From Hungatella hathewayi WAL-18680 (lineage in GTDB: Bacteria; Bacillota; Clostridia; Lachnospirales; Lachnospiraceae), in assembly GCF_000235505.1 (NCBI RefSeq), contig NZ_JH379029.1, positions 261,798 to 325,797 on the forward strand: a stretch of 64,000 nt of DNA, in the 5' to 3' direction. The position numbers and the translations under genes are program-made. Of this stretch, positions 45,580 to 53,671 are shown piece by piece. The number at the start of each line of letters is the position of its first letter. The first letter of the stretch is position 1. Under the pieces are notes generated by a model, which was not told the DNA's origin, did no database searches, and saw nothing but the letters and a program-made list of their open reading frames with translations.

Positions 45580-46332
45580 ATGGAAATTCGTATTTTAAAA
45601 AATGCACAGGAAGCCGGCCAATTGGCTGGAAAGAAAGCTGCTGCACTGCTGAAAGCGGCCGTTCTCGAAAAAGGCGAAGCGCGGTTTATGGCTGCCACCG
45701 GCCAGTCACAAATGCCCTTTTATGACGCACTGCTTGCCGAAGATATCCCCTGGGATAAGATTGAAATCTTTCATTTGGACGAGTATTGCAACCTGCCGGA
45801 AACACATCCCGCCAGCTTTAAAAAATATATCCGTGAGCGCTTCGTTTCCCACATTACCCCAAAATGTGTTTACTACATTGACGGCATGTCAAATTTAAAC
45901 CAGACACTTTCCGAATTAAATATAATCGCTGCGGAAAAACCCATTGACGTAGGCATGATTGGTTTTGGGGAAAACGCACATATTGCATTCAATGACCCGC
46001 CTGCTGATTTTGAATGTCCTGACGCTTACCACATTGTCACCTTGGAGGCAAGATGCAAAAAGCAGCAGGTCGGAGAAGGATGGTTTGCATCCATTGAGGA
46101 TGTACCGGACCAGGCAGTCAGCGCTTCGGTGCCATTCATCCATTCGTTTCAGAATATTGTCAGCCTGATTCCTTACCAGGTGAAAGCTGCTGCCGTAAAA
46201 GCAGTGTTGGAAGCTCCTGAAAGGGATATCAATATACCAGGGACCGCACTGTTAGACCATCCAAACTGGTTCCTGTATTTTGACCATGAGTCTACGTCAC
46301 TTTTAAATCTATCTAAAGTAAAAGGATGGTAA
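45580..46332 (+). CDS. nagB: Glucosamine-6-phosphate deaminase family protein
   Basis: A 250-residue NagB-fold protein, expected to convert GlcN-6-phosphate to fructose-6-phosphate and ammonia. IFHLDEYCNLP holds the catalytic Asp. The second motif, GFGENAHIAFNDPP, differs from the usual GxGxDGHIAFNEP: the His is kept, while Asp is Asn, Gly is Ala and Glu is Asp. The SASVPFIH segment also departs from the TVGIG of standard NagB. It lies 15 bases after nagA, so the pathway role is likely, but it may be a paralogue with altered kinetics or substrate. Confidence 0.85.
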   Translation: MEIRILKNAQEAGQLAGKKAAALLKAAVLEKGEARFMAATGQSQMPFYDALLAEDIPWDKIEIFHLDEYCNLPETHPASFKKYIRERFVSHITPKCVYYIDGMSNLNQTLSELNIIAAEKPIDVGMIGFGENAHIAFNDPPADFECPDAYHIVTLEARCKKQQVGEGWFASIEDVPDQAVSASVPFIHSFQNIVSLIPYQVKAAAVKAVLEAPERDINIPGTALLDHPNWFLYFDHESTSLLNLSKVKGW

Positions 46333-46349
46333 AAAACTTGCTATACACT

Positions 46350-46398
46350 AACATGGCCCTGTCTCCGGTATCATACCGATGACAGAGCCATGTTTTTT
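46350..46398 (+). terminator. Terminator of the nagAB operon
   Basis: A 14-bp stem with one mismatch (46350-46363 with 46381-46394) runs into T6 ending at 46398. The T tract overlaps the stop codon of the convergent Uma2 gene. Confidence 0.85.
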
Positions 46399-46942
46399 AA
46401 CGTATATTCATGGCAGAGAAATCCACGGACAAACCCTCCAGAATATCGGTTGGCACCTGGTCGTTGAAAGAATATTTATCTACGCATTCTTTTTCAAAAC
46501 GGTAAACATCTATCAGTTCTCTCTCCTGGTCAATAATCCAGTACTCCCGCACACCGGCCGCCTCATACTTTCGCAGTTTCAGCAGACAGTCCCTGCTTCT
46601 GGTTGATGGAGACGACACCTCAATCACCAGGTCAGGTGCGCCGTGACAGCCTTTATTATCCAACTTCCCGCCGTCACATATCACAATGATATCCGGCTCC
46701 AGGTAAGTACTGTCATCATCAAACAGATAGACCCCGAATGGCGCGATATCTACCTCACAGTTTCCACCATGTTCCTTGATGTGTTTGTTAAACACATACA
46801 AAGTTTCCACAATAATCCGCTGATGCTTCCTCGTAGGTGTGGACATCATATAAAGCACACCGTCAATCAGCTCAGCCCGCTCCCCATCTGGAAGAGCATA
46901 AACATCCTCAATTGTACTCATTTCTAACAATGCCTCTCTCAT
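46397..46942 (-). CDS. Uma2 family putative restriction-endonuclease-fold protein (copy A)
   Basis: A 181-residue Uma2/DUF820 protein with a PD-(D/E)XK nuclease fold. The catalytic pattern is visible: Glu in RAELIDGVLY, Asp in YLEPDIIVI, then APDLVIEVSSPSTRSRD with the E-x-S core and the following Lys in LLKLRKYEAAGVREYWIID. By my count it differs from copy B at 16 of 181 positions. Six changes lie in residues 45-52. The family's biological role is unclear. AGGA lies seven bases before ATG 46942. Promoter and leader are also duplicated. Confidence 0.9.
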   Translation of the reverse strand: MREALLEMSTIEDVYALPDGERAELIDGVLYMMSTPTRKHQRIIVETLYVFNKHIKEHGGNCEVDIAPFGVYLFDDDSTYLEPDIIVICDGGKLDNKGCHGAPDLVIEVSSPSTRSRDCLLKLRKYEAAGVREYWIIDQERELIDVYRFEKECVDKYSFNDQVPTDILEGLSVDFSAMNIR

Positions 46943-46999
46943 ATTGGTTCCTCGCTTTCTTTTAAAAGCGCAGCTCTCCAAGCAGAACCCCCTGCTCCA

Positions 47000-47028
47000 A
47001 TTATAGAACATATATGATGAAAATGCAA
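47000..47028 (-). promoter_or_regulatory. Promoter of Uma2 copy A
   Basis: Minus strand TTGCAT (47028-47023), 17-base spacer, TATAAT (47005-47000). The leader can form GCAG/CTGC and CGCTTT/AAAGCG hairpins ahead of the ribosome binding site, both kept in copy B apart from single changes. Confidence 0.6.
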
Positions 47029-47054
47029 TGAACTTAGTCCATAAAAAGTCAACA

Positions 47055-47121
47055 AGTACCTGATTCTGGCTTGTGTCAGGGTCAGCATAAAAAAACACTC
47101 AGTTTCACGGAATCAGGTACT
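47055..47121. repeat. 12-bp perfect inverted repeat after the 102-residue gene
   Basis: AGTACCTGATTC (47055-47066) and GAATCAGGTACT (47110-47121) are separated by 43 bases. One arm overlaps the stop codon of the upstream gene and the other starts exactly where homology between the two Uma2 copies ends. No T tract follows, so it is not a clear terminator. Confidence 0.6.
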
Positions 47122-47428
47122 ATATAAATCTTTTAATAAACTCTAATAAAAATGGACTGGCAACATTCGCAAATAAGCTGCTGCTAAAAGAAGCAGCATA
47201 TGCCTGCAGATTTGCTAATAACTTTGCCTTATCCTTATTTAATATAGAATTAAGCATTTTACTGCTCACATTATATTCTTCTGAGTTCTGGGGAAGTTGT
47301 TTTAAAATATTCAGCCAGTGGGATTGTAACTGTTCCCAATCTATGTCACTGTCACTGTTTATAACCACGTTGTTTGCTCCAATTACAGAATGATGAATCT
47401 CATTATTGCCTGATATAGAGATATTCAT
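47120..47428 (-). CDS. Small protein with N-terminal amyloid-like motif shared with its neighbour
   Basis: A 102-residue protein I do not recognise as a named family. Residues 1-24 (beginning MNISISGN, then SVIGANNVV) align with the C-terminal tail of the next gene upstream, sharing the pattern I-x-I-S then S-x-I-G-x-x-N-x-V. Such Asn/Gly/Ser/Val motifs resemble the amyloid signalling motifs that link bacterial receptors to effectors. The rest is helical; residues about 70-102 (AAYAASFSSSLFANVASPFLLEFIKRFI-like) are amphipathic to hydrophobic and could contact membrane. AGGAGG lies nine bases before the ATG. AT-rich compared with neighbours. Function inferred only from architecture. Confidence 0.7.
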   Translation of the reverse strand: MNISISGNNEIHHSVIGANNVVINSDSDIDWEQLQSHWLNILKQLPQNSEEYNVSSKMLNSILNKDKAKLLANLQAYAASFSSSLFANVASPFLLEFIKRFI

Positions 47429-47476
47429 TACAATATTCCTCCTTACAAACCATGTTTATTTAGCCTGCATATAATT

Positions 47477-47998
47477 TCAATAATTTACGATATTATCTTT
47501 CCCGATAGTGCTTGACTGGATAGTGCTATTGGAGATATTTATCGTCATTTCTCCAGACACCTTGTGGTTAATACAATCAATCAAGGTCAAAAAAACCTTT
47601 TCCAGAAAAGCCTTATTTTTAAAATTAAAAATATAATATCGCCCGCTATTTAAGAAAATCGTCAAATCATCGCCTGCTTTTTTGTTAATCTGAATAAGAA
47701 AATAAATAATCCCTACCGCACATGCACAGAAAAGAAAACCTACGACCAGATTAAAAGACATGATAATTAATCCAACTATTAATAATCCCCAAACAATGCC
47801 TGGAACTTTTTCCTTCGGAGCAGGTCCGGCATTAATCTGTGAAATACTGGATATCTGCAAGGCTGTCTCATGGCTATCCCCGTCAGAGTAGTAAATGATA
47901 TTTTCTTTTACCTTTAATTCGCTGGTATCAATTTCACTACCTTGTTTCTTAGACAGCCCCAGCTTTTGTAAAATTTCTTTTAATGTGTTTTCTTCCAT
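47477..47998 (-). CDS. Membrane protein with DUF6232-like domain and C-terminal amyloid-like motif
   Basis: A 173-residue protein. Residues about 28-65 and 105-150 look like a split small beta-rich domain of the DUF6232 kind (ENIIYYSDGDSHETALQISSISQI, then DLTIFLNSGRYYIFNFKNKAFLEKVF), interrupted by a hairpin of two membrane helices (about 66-103). The C-terminal 23 residues (MTINISNS, then SSTIGKDNIVN) match the N-terminus of the downstream 102-residue protein. AGGTAGAG precedes the ATG and a good promoter lies upstream. The pair is probably one transcript. A sensor or anchor passing a signal to the small protein by motif templating is a hypothesis. Confidence 0.75.
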   Translation of the reverse strand: MEENTLKEILQKLGLSKKQGSEIDTSELKVKENIIYYSDGDSHETALQISSISQINAGPAPKEKVPGIVWGLLIVGLIIMSFNLVVGFLFCACAVGIIYFLIQINKKAGDDLTIFLNSGRYYIFNFKNKAFLEKVFLTLIDCINHKVSGEMTINISNSTIQSSTIGKDNIVNY

Positions 47999-48040
47999 AC
48001 TCTACCTCGTTTCTCTTATGAATTTTTAAATCCCAGTTTC

Positions 48041-48069
48041 ATTATACCGTAGAAATATGTGTGAGGCAA
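48041..48069 (-). promoter_or_regulatory. Promoter of the motif-sharing gene pair
   Basis: Minus strand TTGCCT (48069-48064), 17-base spacer, TATAAT (48046-48041), about 42 bases before the first start codon. Confidence 0.6.
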
Positions 48070-48161
48070 TCATAATATTTGAAAACAGCCTCCTCTTTAA
48101 AATGGCTGCATGAATGGCGAGGAGGGCAAACATGGCATTTAAACCATTGCCTATTAAACAC

Positions 48162-48215
48162 GCAAACGCCCTCTGCATCCAATATGATTTAGATACAGAA
48201 GGCGTTTGCCTTTTT
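48162..48215. terminator. Hairpin after Uma2 copy B
   Basis: GCAAACGCCCTCTG (48162-48175) pairs with CAGAAGGCGTTTGC (48196-48209) with one non-Watson-Crick position. T5 follows on the plus strand; the minus-strand side has only a short T run. It is placed to end the Uma2 transcript but points better in the plus direction, where no intact gene precedes it. Confidence 0.6.
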
Positions 48216-48230
48216 CTTATAATATTATCT

Positions 48231-48776
48231 TTACTGAATATTCATAACAGGAAAGTCCATAGACAATCCCTCCAGAATATCGGTTGGTATCTGGTCGTTG
48301 AAAGAATATTTATCTACCCGCTCTTTTTCAAAACGGTACACGTCTATCTGTTCTCTCTCCTGGTCAATAATCCAGTACTCCCGCACACCGGCCGCCTCAT
48401 ACTTTCGCAGTTTCAGCAGACAGTCCCTGCTTCTGGTTGATGGAGACGACACCTCAATCACCAGGTCAGGCGCGCCGTGACAGCCCTTATTATCCAGCTT
48501 CCCGCCGTCACATATCACAATGACATCCGGCTCCAGGTAAGTACTGTCATCGTCAAACAGATAGACCCCGAATGGTGCAAAATACACTTCGCAGTTGCCA
48601 CCATGCTCTTTAATGTGTTTTGAAATGGCATAATAGACCTCGCCTATAATCCGCTGATGCTTCCTCGTAGGTGTTGACATCATATAAAGCACACCGTCAA
48701 TCAGCTCAGCCCGCTCCCCATCTGGAAGAGCATAAACATCCTCAATTGTACTCATTTCTAACAACGCCTCTCTCAT
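48231..48776 (-). CDS. Uma2 family putative restriction-endonuclease-fold protein (copy B)
   Basis: A 181-residue Uma2/DUF820 protein nearly identical to copy A, with all PD-(D/E)XK residues intact (YLEPDVIVI, DLVIEVSSPS, LLKLRKYE). Where copy A reads VETLYVFN this copy reads GEVYYAIS, the form more usual in the family, and EVYFAPFG replaces EVDIAPFG. Copy B may therefore be the ancestral version, an inference. Same start context, AGGA seven bases before the ATG. Confidence 0.9.
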   Translation of the reverse strand: MREALLEMSTIEDVYALPDGERAELIDGVLYMMSTPTRKHQRIIGEVYYAISKHIKEHGGNCEVYFAPFGVYLFDDDSTYLEPDVIVICDGGKLDNKGCHGAPDLVIEVSSPSTRSRDCLLKLRKYEAAGVREYWIIDQEREQIDVYRFEKERVDKYSFNDQIPTDILEGLSMDFPVMNIQ

Positions 48777-48833
48777 ATTGGTTCCTCGCTTTCTTTTAAA
48801 AGCGCAACTCTCCAAGCGGAACCCCCTGCTCCA

Positions 48834-48862
48834 ATTATAGAACATATATGATGAAAATGCAA
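48834..48862 (-). promoter_or_regulatory. Promoter of Uma2 copy B
   Basis: Minus strand TTGCAT (48862-48857), 17-base spacer, TATAAT (48839-48834), identical to that of copy A. Confidence 0.6.
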
Positions 48863-48973
48863 TGAACTTTGCCCACAAAAAAATCAACACCCAACCAAGT
48901 ATCATAGAAAAAGAACCCTATTTATGGTAAAATTCAGATACCATACAATAATCATACATGGGAGGAGTCGTTT

Positions 48974-50050
48974 ATGAGAAAACGAAAAAAATTAAGACGC
49001 TTAGCAGCATGCAGCTTCCTATGCCTGTTTGTCTTGATGGCTGCCAGTCTATATTTATTTCATAAAGCAGACACGAAAACGCTCTGGGACGTTCTTCCCG
49101 GAATCCAGAGCAGCGCCAAAGTCCAGGACTTTTGTGAAAATCTGATAATGGTTGGAGAGCATATTCCGGAGGACGGACAGGCAGCGAATTTCGCAACCGC
49201 CATTACAATGATGGGAAGTGTCGCAATGGCTGCCGAGACAGCACAGAGCGAATCCATCCATGACCAGATATTAAGTCAATACACGGTCGCATTATATCGA
49301 TCTCAATTACTGAAAAGAGAGGGTAAGGTCTCCCCTTTGGAATATGAACTGTATAAGATACCATTTAAAACAGGCCAAACCGCGCTGATGCAGCGGGTAT
49401 TACCAAATCTGCAGAAACGAATCGGCCTTCCTGAGGGATTTATGTCCCAGGAAGCTATCGAAAGCCAGCTTCAAGAACAACAGGAAGAAGAACAGAAATT
49501 GCAGCAATATAAAGAAGAACACCTCTACGGCAGATACTATCAATATGGAAATTTCAACAGCTATCTGGAGATTAGCCAGTCAGCAGACGAAACATATGAC
49601 ATGATAACATTTGTTCTTCAGTCAGCAGAGGACGTATTGGAAATCCAGCAGGAATTTCGTTACAAGGAAGATTCAAATAAATTTCAAACACAATACAGTG
49701 CCTATGGCCGTTCTGAGTTTGAACTTGTGGAGGACGACGTGATTCAAGTGACAAAAGGAGGCGTTGAAACACCTGCAACCTATATTCGACTAAACTCTTC
49801 GGATTTTATTATATTCGACAGCAGCACAAGAAAACTATCTGCACAGGAAGCAGCCGCTTTGGACGAACATAACCGCTGGCTTGCAAAGAATGAGATTTAT
49901 GCCAGACATGGATATCCTTTCCAAAACGAAGAACTAAATCAATATTTTTCCGGAAAAAGATGGTATCAAAGAGGAGAGTATGCGGCAGAAGACTTTCAGG
50001 AAAGCAGTCTCTCGGAGATTGAACGATACAATGTAGATTTGCTGAATTAA
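48974..50050 (+). CDS. YARHG domain protein, membrane-anchored
   Basis: A 358-residue protein with a basic N-terminus and one hydrophobic segment (about 11-29) that could be a signal anchor or signal peptide without a lipobox. Residues about 165-185 are a Glu/Gln-rich coiled coil. The C-terminal YARHG domain (about 305-340) reads AKNEIYARHGYPFQNEEL and ends with KRWYQ. YARHG domains are extracellular and probably bind peptidoglycan or another wall polymer. GGGAGGAG precedes the ATG. It is a single-gene unit; specific role unknown. Confidence 0.85.
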   Translation: MRKRKKLRRLAACSFLCLFVLMAASLYLFHKADTKTLWDVLPGIQSSAKVQDFCENLIMVGEHIPEDGQAANFATAITMMGSVAMAAETAQSESIHDQILSQYTVALYRSQLLKREGKVSPLEYELYKIPFKTGQTALMQRVLPNLQKRIGLPEGFMSQEAIESQLQEQQEEEQKLQQYKEEHLYGRYYQYGNFNSYLEISQSADETYDMITFVLQSAEDVLEIQQEFRYKEDSNKFQTQYSAYGRSEFELVEDDVIQVTKGGVETPATYIRLNSSDFIIFDSSTRKLSAQEAAALDEHNRWLAKNEIYARHGYPFQNEELNQYFSGKRWYQRGEYAAEDFQESSLSEIERYNVDLLN

Positions 50051-50100
50051 AAATATCGTACCGGCTGACTGTAACAAAAGCCGGTACGATATTTTATTTT
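50050..50100. terminator. Bidirectional terminator, YARHG / DUF5107 genes
   Basis: A perfect 17-bp stem (50050-50066 with 50079-50095) with A- and T-rich outer ends, followed by ATTTT, between convergent stop codons. Confidence 0.88.
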
Positions 50101-50120
50101 TATAAATAAAACTTTCCCCT

Positions 50121-53100
50121 TTACACCGTCTCCGCCCGATACCGCAGCGCATTCTGGTGATTTGGGTCATAGTTCAGGGCTTTGTCGAAGCAGGCGGCGG
50201 CCTCCTTTTTATCCCCCAGCCCCAGTTTCCCAAGCCCCATCAGATAATAGCAGTGAGCCTTGTTTCTCACATTCAAATCATCCTCAAATATCAGGAAATC
50301 CGGTAGTGATACAGCAAAATACTCAATCTTCACCTCATCATCCACATGCTGCTCACCATAATCAATCAGGCGGTAGAACCGGGCTTTGGCCTCGGCGGTC
50401 CGGTTTAGCTTATTCTTTGCCAGTCCCTGGTAAAGAATCATATCCGCCGGCTGGTCGTTGTAGTACATCATGCCGGCTGGTTCATCAGTTCCAATCGTGG
50501 CGCGCTCGAAGCAAAGCGCCGCTTCACTGTCCTCTCCCAAAGCTTCCGCCACACACCCAAGATAATAATACACGTGGTTATCCTTCGTTCCCTCCAGCTT
50601 TCCTTCGCCCAAATTTTCCGGATAGACAAGCGCACGGTTGAGAAGCTCTCTCGCCTTCTCCCACGCCTTCTGCCTCATAGCCTCTTTCGCCATCTCTACC
50701 AGTGACACCGTGTATTGGGTCGTTATTTTGCCCTCTCCACCTTCCCACGGATGGAACTTCCGGCTCATGGTCAGGCGGTACGCCTCCTCATAATGCCCCA
50801 GCAGATTGTGCAGCGTGATATACTCAATAAACGCATCATCCCGCTTCGCAAATGTCTCCCGGTTCTTCTCATAATTCCGAAGCCGCTCTGCCGCCGTCAC
50901 TCCCAGCTTCTTATAAAGCTGGTCCAGCTCCAGGAAGATTCTGGCATCTGACGGATTTAGGGAAAATGCCTTCTCCATCACCCCTCTTGCCTCATCCTTT
51001 CGTCCTGCCTTGTTATAGTAAGCCAGCGCCAGGTTGCGGAATGCGGTTGGGAACGTGCCATCCAGTTTGACAGATTCTTCCCACAAAGCAACCGCTTTTT
51101 CCCATTGATGCTTGTCATAGTACAGATTCCCCAGATAATAATAAGCCTTTGCACCATCTAAATTCTCTCGTATCGCATATTCAAGCGCCTGGATATCCTC
51201 CAGCTTATTGGGGAAGCAGTAATCCGGACAGGCATGTTCCGCCGCCGCCAATGCGCTCTGCTTCCCATTCCCATCACCCAGCTTTCCAAGGTAATATGCC
51301 TTATAATAAGCAAGCATCGGTCGATCCTTCGTACACAAAGAGAGTACCTGTACCGCCTCCTCATAAGCGCCATATTCAACATAGTCCCTGGCCGCCTGCA
51401 GATAATTTTCCGCAAAATCCCGCATCAGATGATTCATCTGTTCCAGTTTGCCGTCCCGGCATTCCTGGTCTTCTCCCTCATTCTGCCGCATTTCCTCCAA
51501 AAGCACCGTATCATAAAGCGAAACATAATCAAACGCATCCACTTTTAAGTTCTCTGCCGTCCATCGTTTCGCCTCTTCCATCCGTCCCAGCCTCCGAAGC
51601 AGATATGCCTTCAGCCCTCTGGCCTTCACGTTATGGATATTCTTCACCAGTCCCTTTTCCACCAATTCCAGCGCCCGGACAAACTCCCCACGCCTGGCAT
51701 CAATAGCCGCCAGATAGTAGAAGGACATTTCCTGCTGCTCATTGGACCAAGTGGCCTTGTAAAACGCGTCGTAAGCGTCATCCATCTTCCCCTGATACCA
51801 CAGCGCCAAGCCAAGATTGTAATATGGCTCACTGTCATAGGGATTCGGATTCTTCCACACCGCCCGCTCCAGAGCTTTTCGGAAATAATGCTCCGCCTCC
51901 ACAAACATTCCCCTGCGCATCAGCAGAACCCCATACGCATTGTTGATACGGATATCCCCCGGGTCCCGTTTCAATCCTTCCAGATAATACGGGTCCGGCA
52001 GATAAGTGGAATGCCGGTACTGCTCAATATGTAAGCCCGTCAGATAAAGCTCCTCATTGGTCTTAAGCTCCTCCGGTTCCTTCGCGGCCTGCGCCGGCTC
52101 CGGCATCTTCGAAATCTCCTGCCTCTCCGGCCGGTATTCCACAATCAAAGCATTTCCACATCGGATTTCTACCTTCAGTTTTGTCTCATCAAAACTTCCA
52201 GCCGCCTTCTCATAAGCCCACTCACCAAGCAGCATTTTTTCACTAATACTCTTACCATCAATCGTCTTCTCATAAATGTCCACCGGGGAGAGACACACCG
52301 ACTCCTTCCACACATCCTCCCCGTCATAGCTCACCAAAACCACAGTATCCTCAAACTTCTCCGTGGCATAAGCGCAGACATAAATTCCCTCTTCCCTCAC
52401 TTCTAAGTTCACCGAGCCGCGGATGGTGGCGTTCTTCACCTCTCCCACCGCCTTATACGGCATAAAATACTGCTTAAACGTCTTCTCCTCAAAAGGCTTC
52501 AACCAGGTAAAGTCCGGCTGGTTATCCGTGTAAACTCCCGTCATCAGCTCAATATACGGGCCGTCCTCATCGGTTAAATTCCTGTCCCACGCCTTTCCAA
52601 AATCCCCGCATCCCCAGGTCCACTGCTTCTTCCCTGGAGAGATATGATGGTCCGCCACATGAAGAATCCCCGCCCTCAGCCTATGGTCATACCCGCCCAC
52701 AAAATCATAGCTAGACTTCTCCGCCATATAGGAGGTAGGCACCGGAATATTCTTATATCTGGAAATGTCCACGCCCTCACTGTAATCATGCTTATAATAC
52801 ACGCCTGTCGCAATCGGGAATCTCGACACATCCCGCTTCCCATGGTCCATCACCGCATGCACATCCGGTGGGAAAATAGACTGGGTGTAGTCGTTGACCG
52901 GCACCGCCGGATTGGCCCACCACAAAAAGGTCTGCGGCAGCGGCGTCCGGTTATAGAGCTGGCCCCGAATCTCAATATAAGCCTTTCCCGGATACAGGGT
53001 AAATGCCGCAATCCCCTTGGTCCCATACATCTGGTCCACATCATTGACATAGAGCGTCTTACTTCCATCCGCTCCCTCCGACAGCTTATAATCCACCGGA

Positions 53101-53486
53101 TTGTAGGTCGTCGGCCGGTGGTGCTGGGGCCAGTTAAACTCAATCCCGCCGGATATCCACGGTCCCGTCAGCCCCACAAGCGCCGGTTTAATCACATGAT
53201 TGTAATACACAAAATCATAGTCATTGGTCTTGTCATAAGCCCGTTGGATTCTCCCGCCAAGCTCCGGCAGTATCATCACCCGGAGATACTCATTTTCCAG
53301 CCAGACCGCCCTGTACGCCTTATCCACCTTCTCATCGCTGATGGTCTCCACCGTCGGATAGGGATAAATTTTCCCGGAGCTGCCCTGATACACACGCTTA
53401 TCCAGAAATATCGGATTCTTATCCGCTTCCCCAATCTCATACGTCGGGATAACCACCTGCTCCTCCCAGATTTTCACCTGCTCCAT
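50121..53486 (-). CDS. DUF5107 domain protein with TPR repeats
   Basis: A 1121-residue cytoplasmic protein without signal peptide. Residues 1-360 match DUF5107, a mutarotase-like beta-sandwich domain found with carbohydrate genes (LPELGGRIQRAYDKTN, GGIEFNWPQHHRPTTY, WWANPAVPVND). Residues about 370-470 are a further beta domain. From about 500 to the end run many TPR-type helical repeats, for example AEHYFRKALERAVWKNP, AYYYLGNLYYDKHQWEKAVALWEESVKLD and YYLMGLGKLGLGDKKEAAACFDKALNYDP. It is a single-gene transcript divergent from an AraC regulator, an arrangement typical of a sugar-responsive enzyme. Catalytic activity is not established. Confidence 0.88.
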   Translation of the reverse strand: MEQVKIWEEQVVIPTYEIGEADKNPIFLDKRVYQGSSGKIYPYPTVETISDEKVDKAYRAVWLENEYLRVMILPELGGRIQRAYDKTNDYDFVYYNHVIKPALVGLTGPWISGGIEFNWPQHHRPTTYNPVDYKLSEGADGSKTLYVNDVDQMYGTKGIAAFTLYPGKAYIEIRGQLYNRTPLPQTFLWWANPAVPVNDYTQSIFPPDVHAVMDHGKRDVSRFPIATGVYYKHDYSEGVDISRYKNIPVPTSYMAEKSSYDFVGGYDHRLRAGILHVADHHISPGKKQWTWGCGDFGKAWDRNLTDEDGPYIELMTGVYTDNQPDFTWLKPFEEKTFKQYFMPYKAVGEVKNATIRGSVNLEVREEGIYVCAYATEKFEDTVVLVSYDGEDVWKESVCLSPVDIYEKTIDGKSISEKMLLGEWAYEKAAGSFDETKLKVEIRCGNALIVEYRPERQEISKMPEPAQAAKEPEELKTNEELYLTGLHIEQYRHSTYLPDPYYLEGLKRDPGDIRINNAYGVLLMRRGMFVEAEHYFRKALERAVWKNPNPYDSEPYYNLGLALWYQGKMDDAYDAFYKATWSNEQQEMSFYYLAAIDARRGEFVRALELVEKGLVKNIHNVKARGLKAYLLRRLGRMEEAKRWTAENLKVDAFDYVSLYDTVLLEEMRQNEGEDQECRDGKLEQMNHLMRDFAENYLQAARDYVEYGAYEEAVQVLSLCTKDRPMLAYYKAYYLGKLGDGNGKQSALAAAEHACPDYCFPNKLEDIQALEYAIRENLDGAKAYYYLGNLYYDKHQWEKAVALWEESVKLDGTFPTAFRNLALAYYNKAGRKDEARGVMEKAFSLNPSDARIFLELDQLYKKLGVTAAERLRNYEKNRETFAKRDDAFIEYITLHNLLGHYEEAYRLTMSRKFHPWEGGEGKITTQYTVSLVEMAKEAMRQKAWEKARELLNRALVYPENLGEGKLEGTKDNHVYYYLGCVAEALGEDSEAALCFERATIGTDEPAGMMYYNDQPADMILYQGLAKNKLNRTAEAKARFYRLIDYGEQHVDDEVKIEYFAVSLPDFLIFEDDLNVRNKAHCYYLMGLGKLGLGDKKEAAACFDKALNYDPNHQNALRYRAETV

Positions 53487-53621
53487 CTGTCATTTCCTCC
53501 TGTTCTATATTTCAAAAAACAATTCTTAACCATCTATCTCTACAATACAACTATATACTGATTTTATTCGTTTTTCATTATCCTAACTTGCCTGTTAATT
53601 TTAAAAAATTGCTATTATCCA

Positions 53622-53650
53622 TTGATTATTTTATTAAAAGAAACTATACT
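53622..53650 (+). promoter_or_regulatory. Promoter of the AraC regulator beside DUF5107
   Basis: TTGATT (53622-53627), 17-base spacer, TATACT (53645-53650), 22 bases before the start codon. Confidence 0.55.
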
Positions 53651-53671
53651 GAATCTAACGGAGGTGATTTT

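Larger units (their letters stand above)
46397..48888. repeat. Duplication flanking a two-gene islet (46397-47054 and 48231-48888)
   Basis: Two direct copies of about 658 bp, each spanning the Uma2 stop codon, gene, leader and promoter, lie about 1.2 kb apart. Homology ends at TCAACA in both. Between them lie the motif-sharing genes at 47120-47428 and 47477-47998. Confidence 0.85.

Noticed and set aside
48114-48440. 108-codon plus-strand frame as an intact gene
   Set aside because: After eight plausible residues it crosses a terminator hairpin and then runs antisense through Uma2 copy B.
52644-53561. A 305-codon plus-strand frame
   Set aside because: Antisense to the DUF5107 domain, no recognisable domain and it would run through the divergent promoter region.
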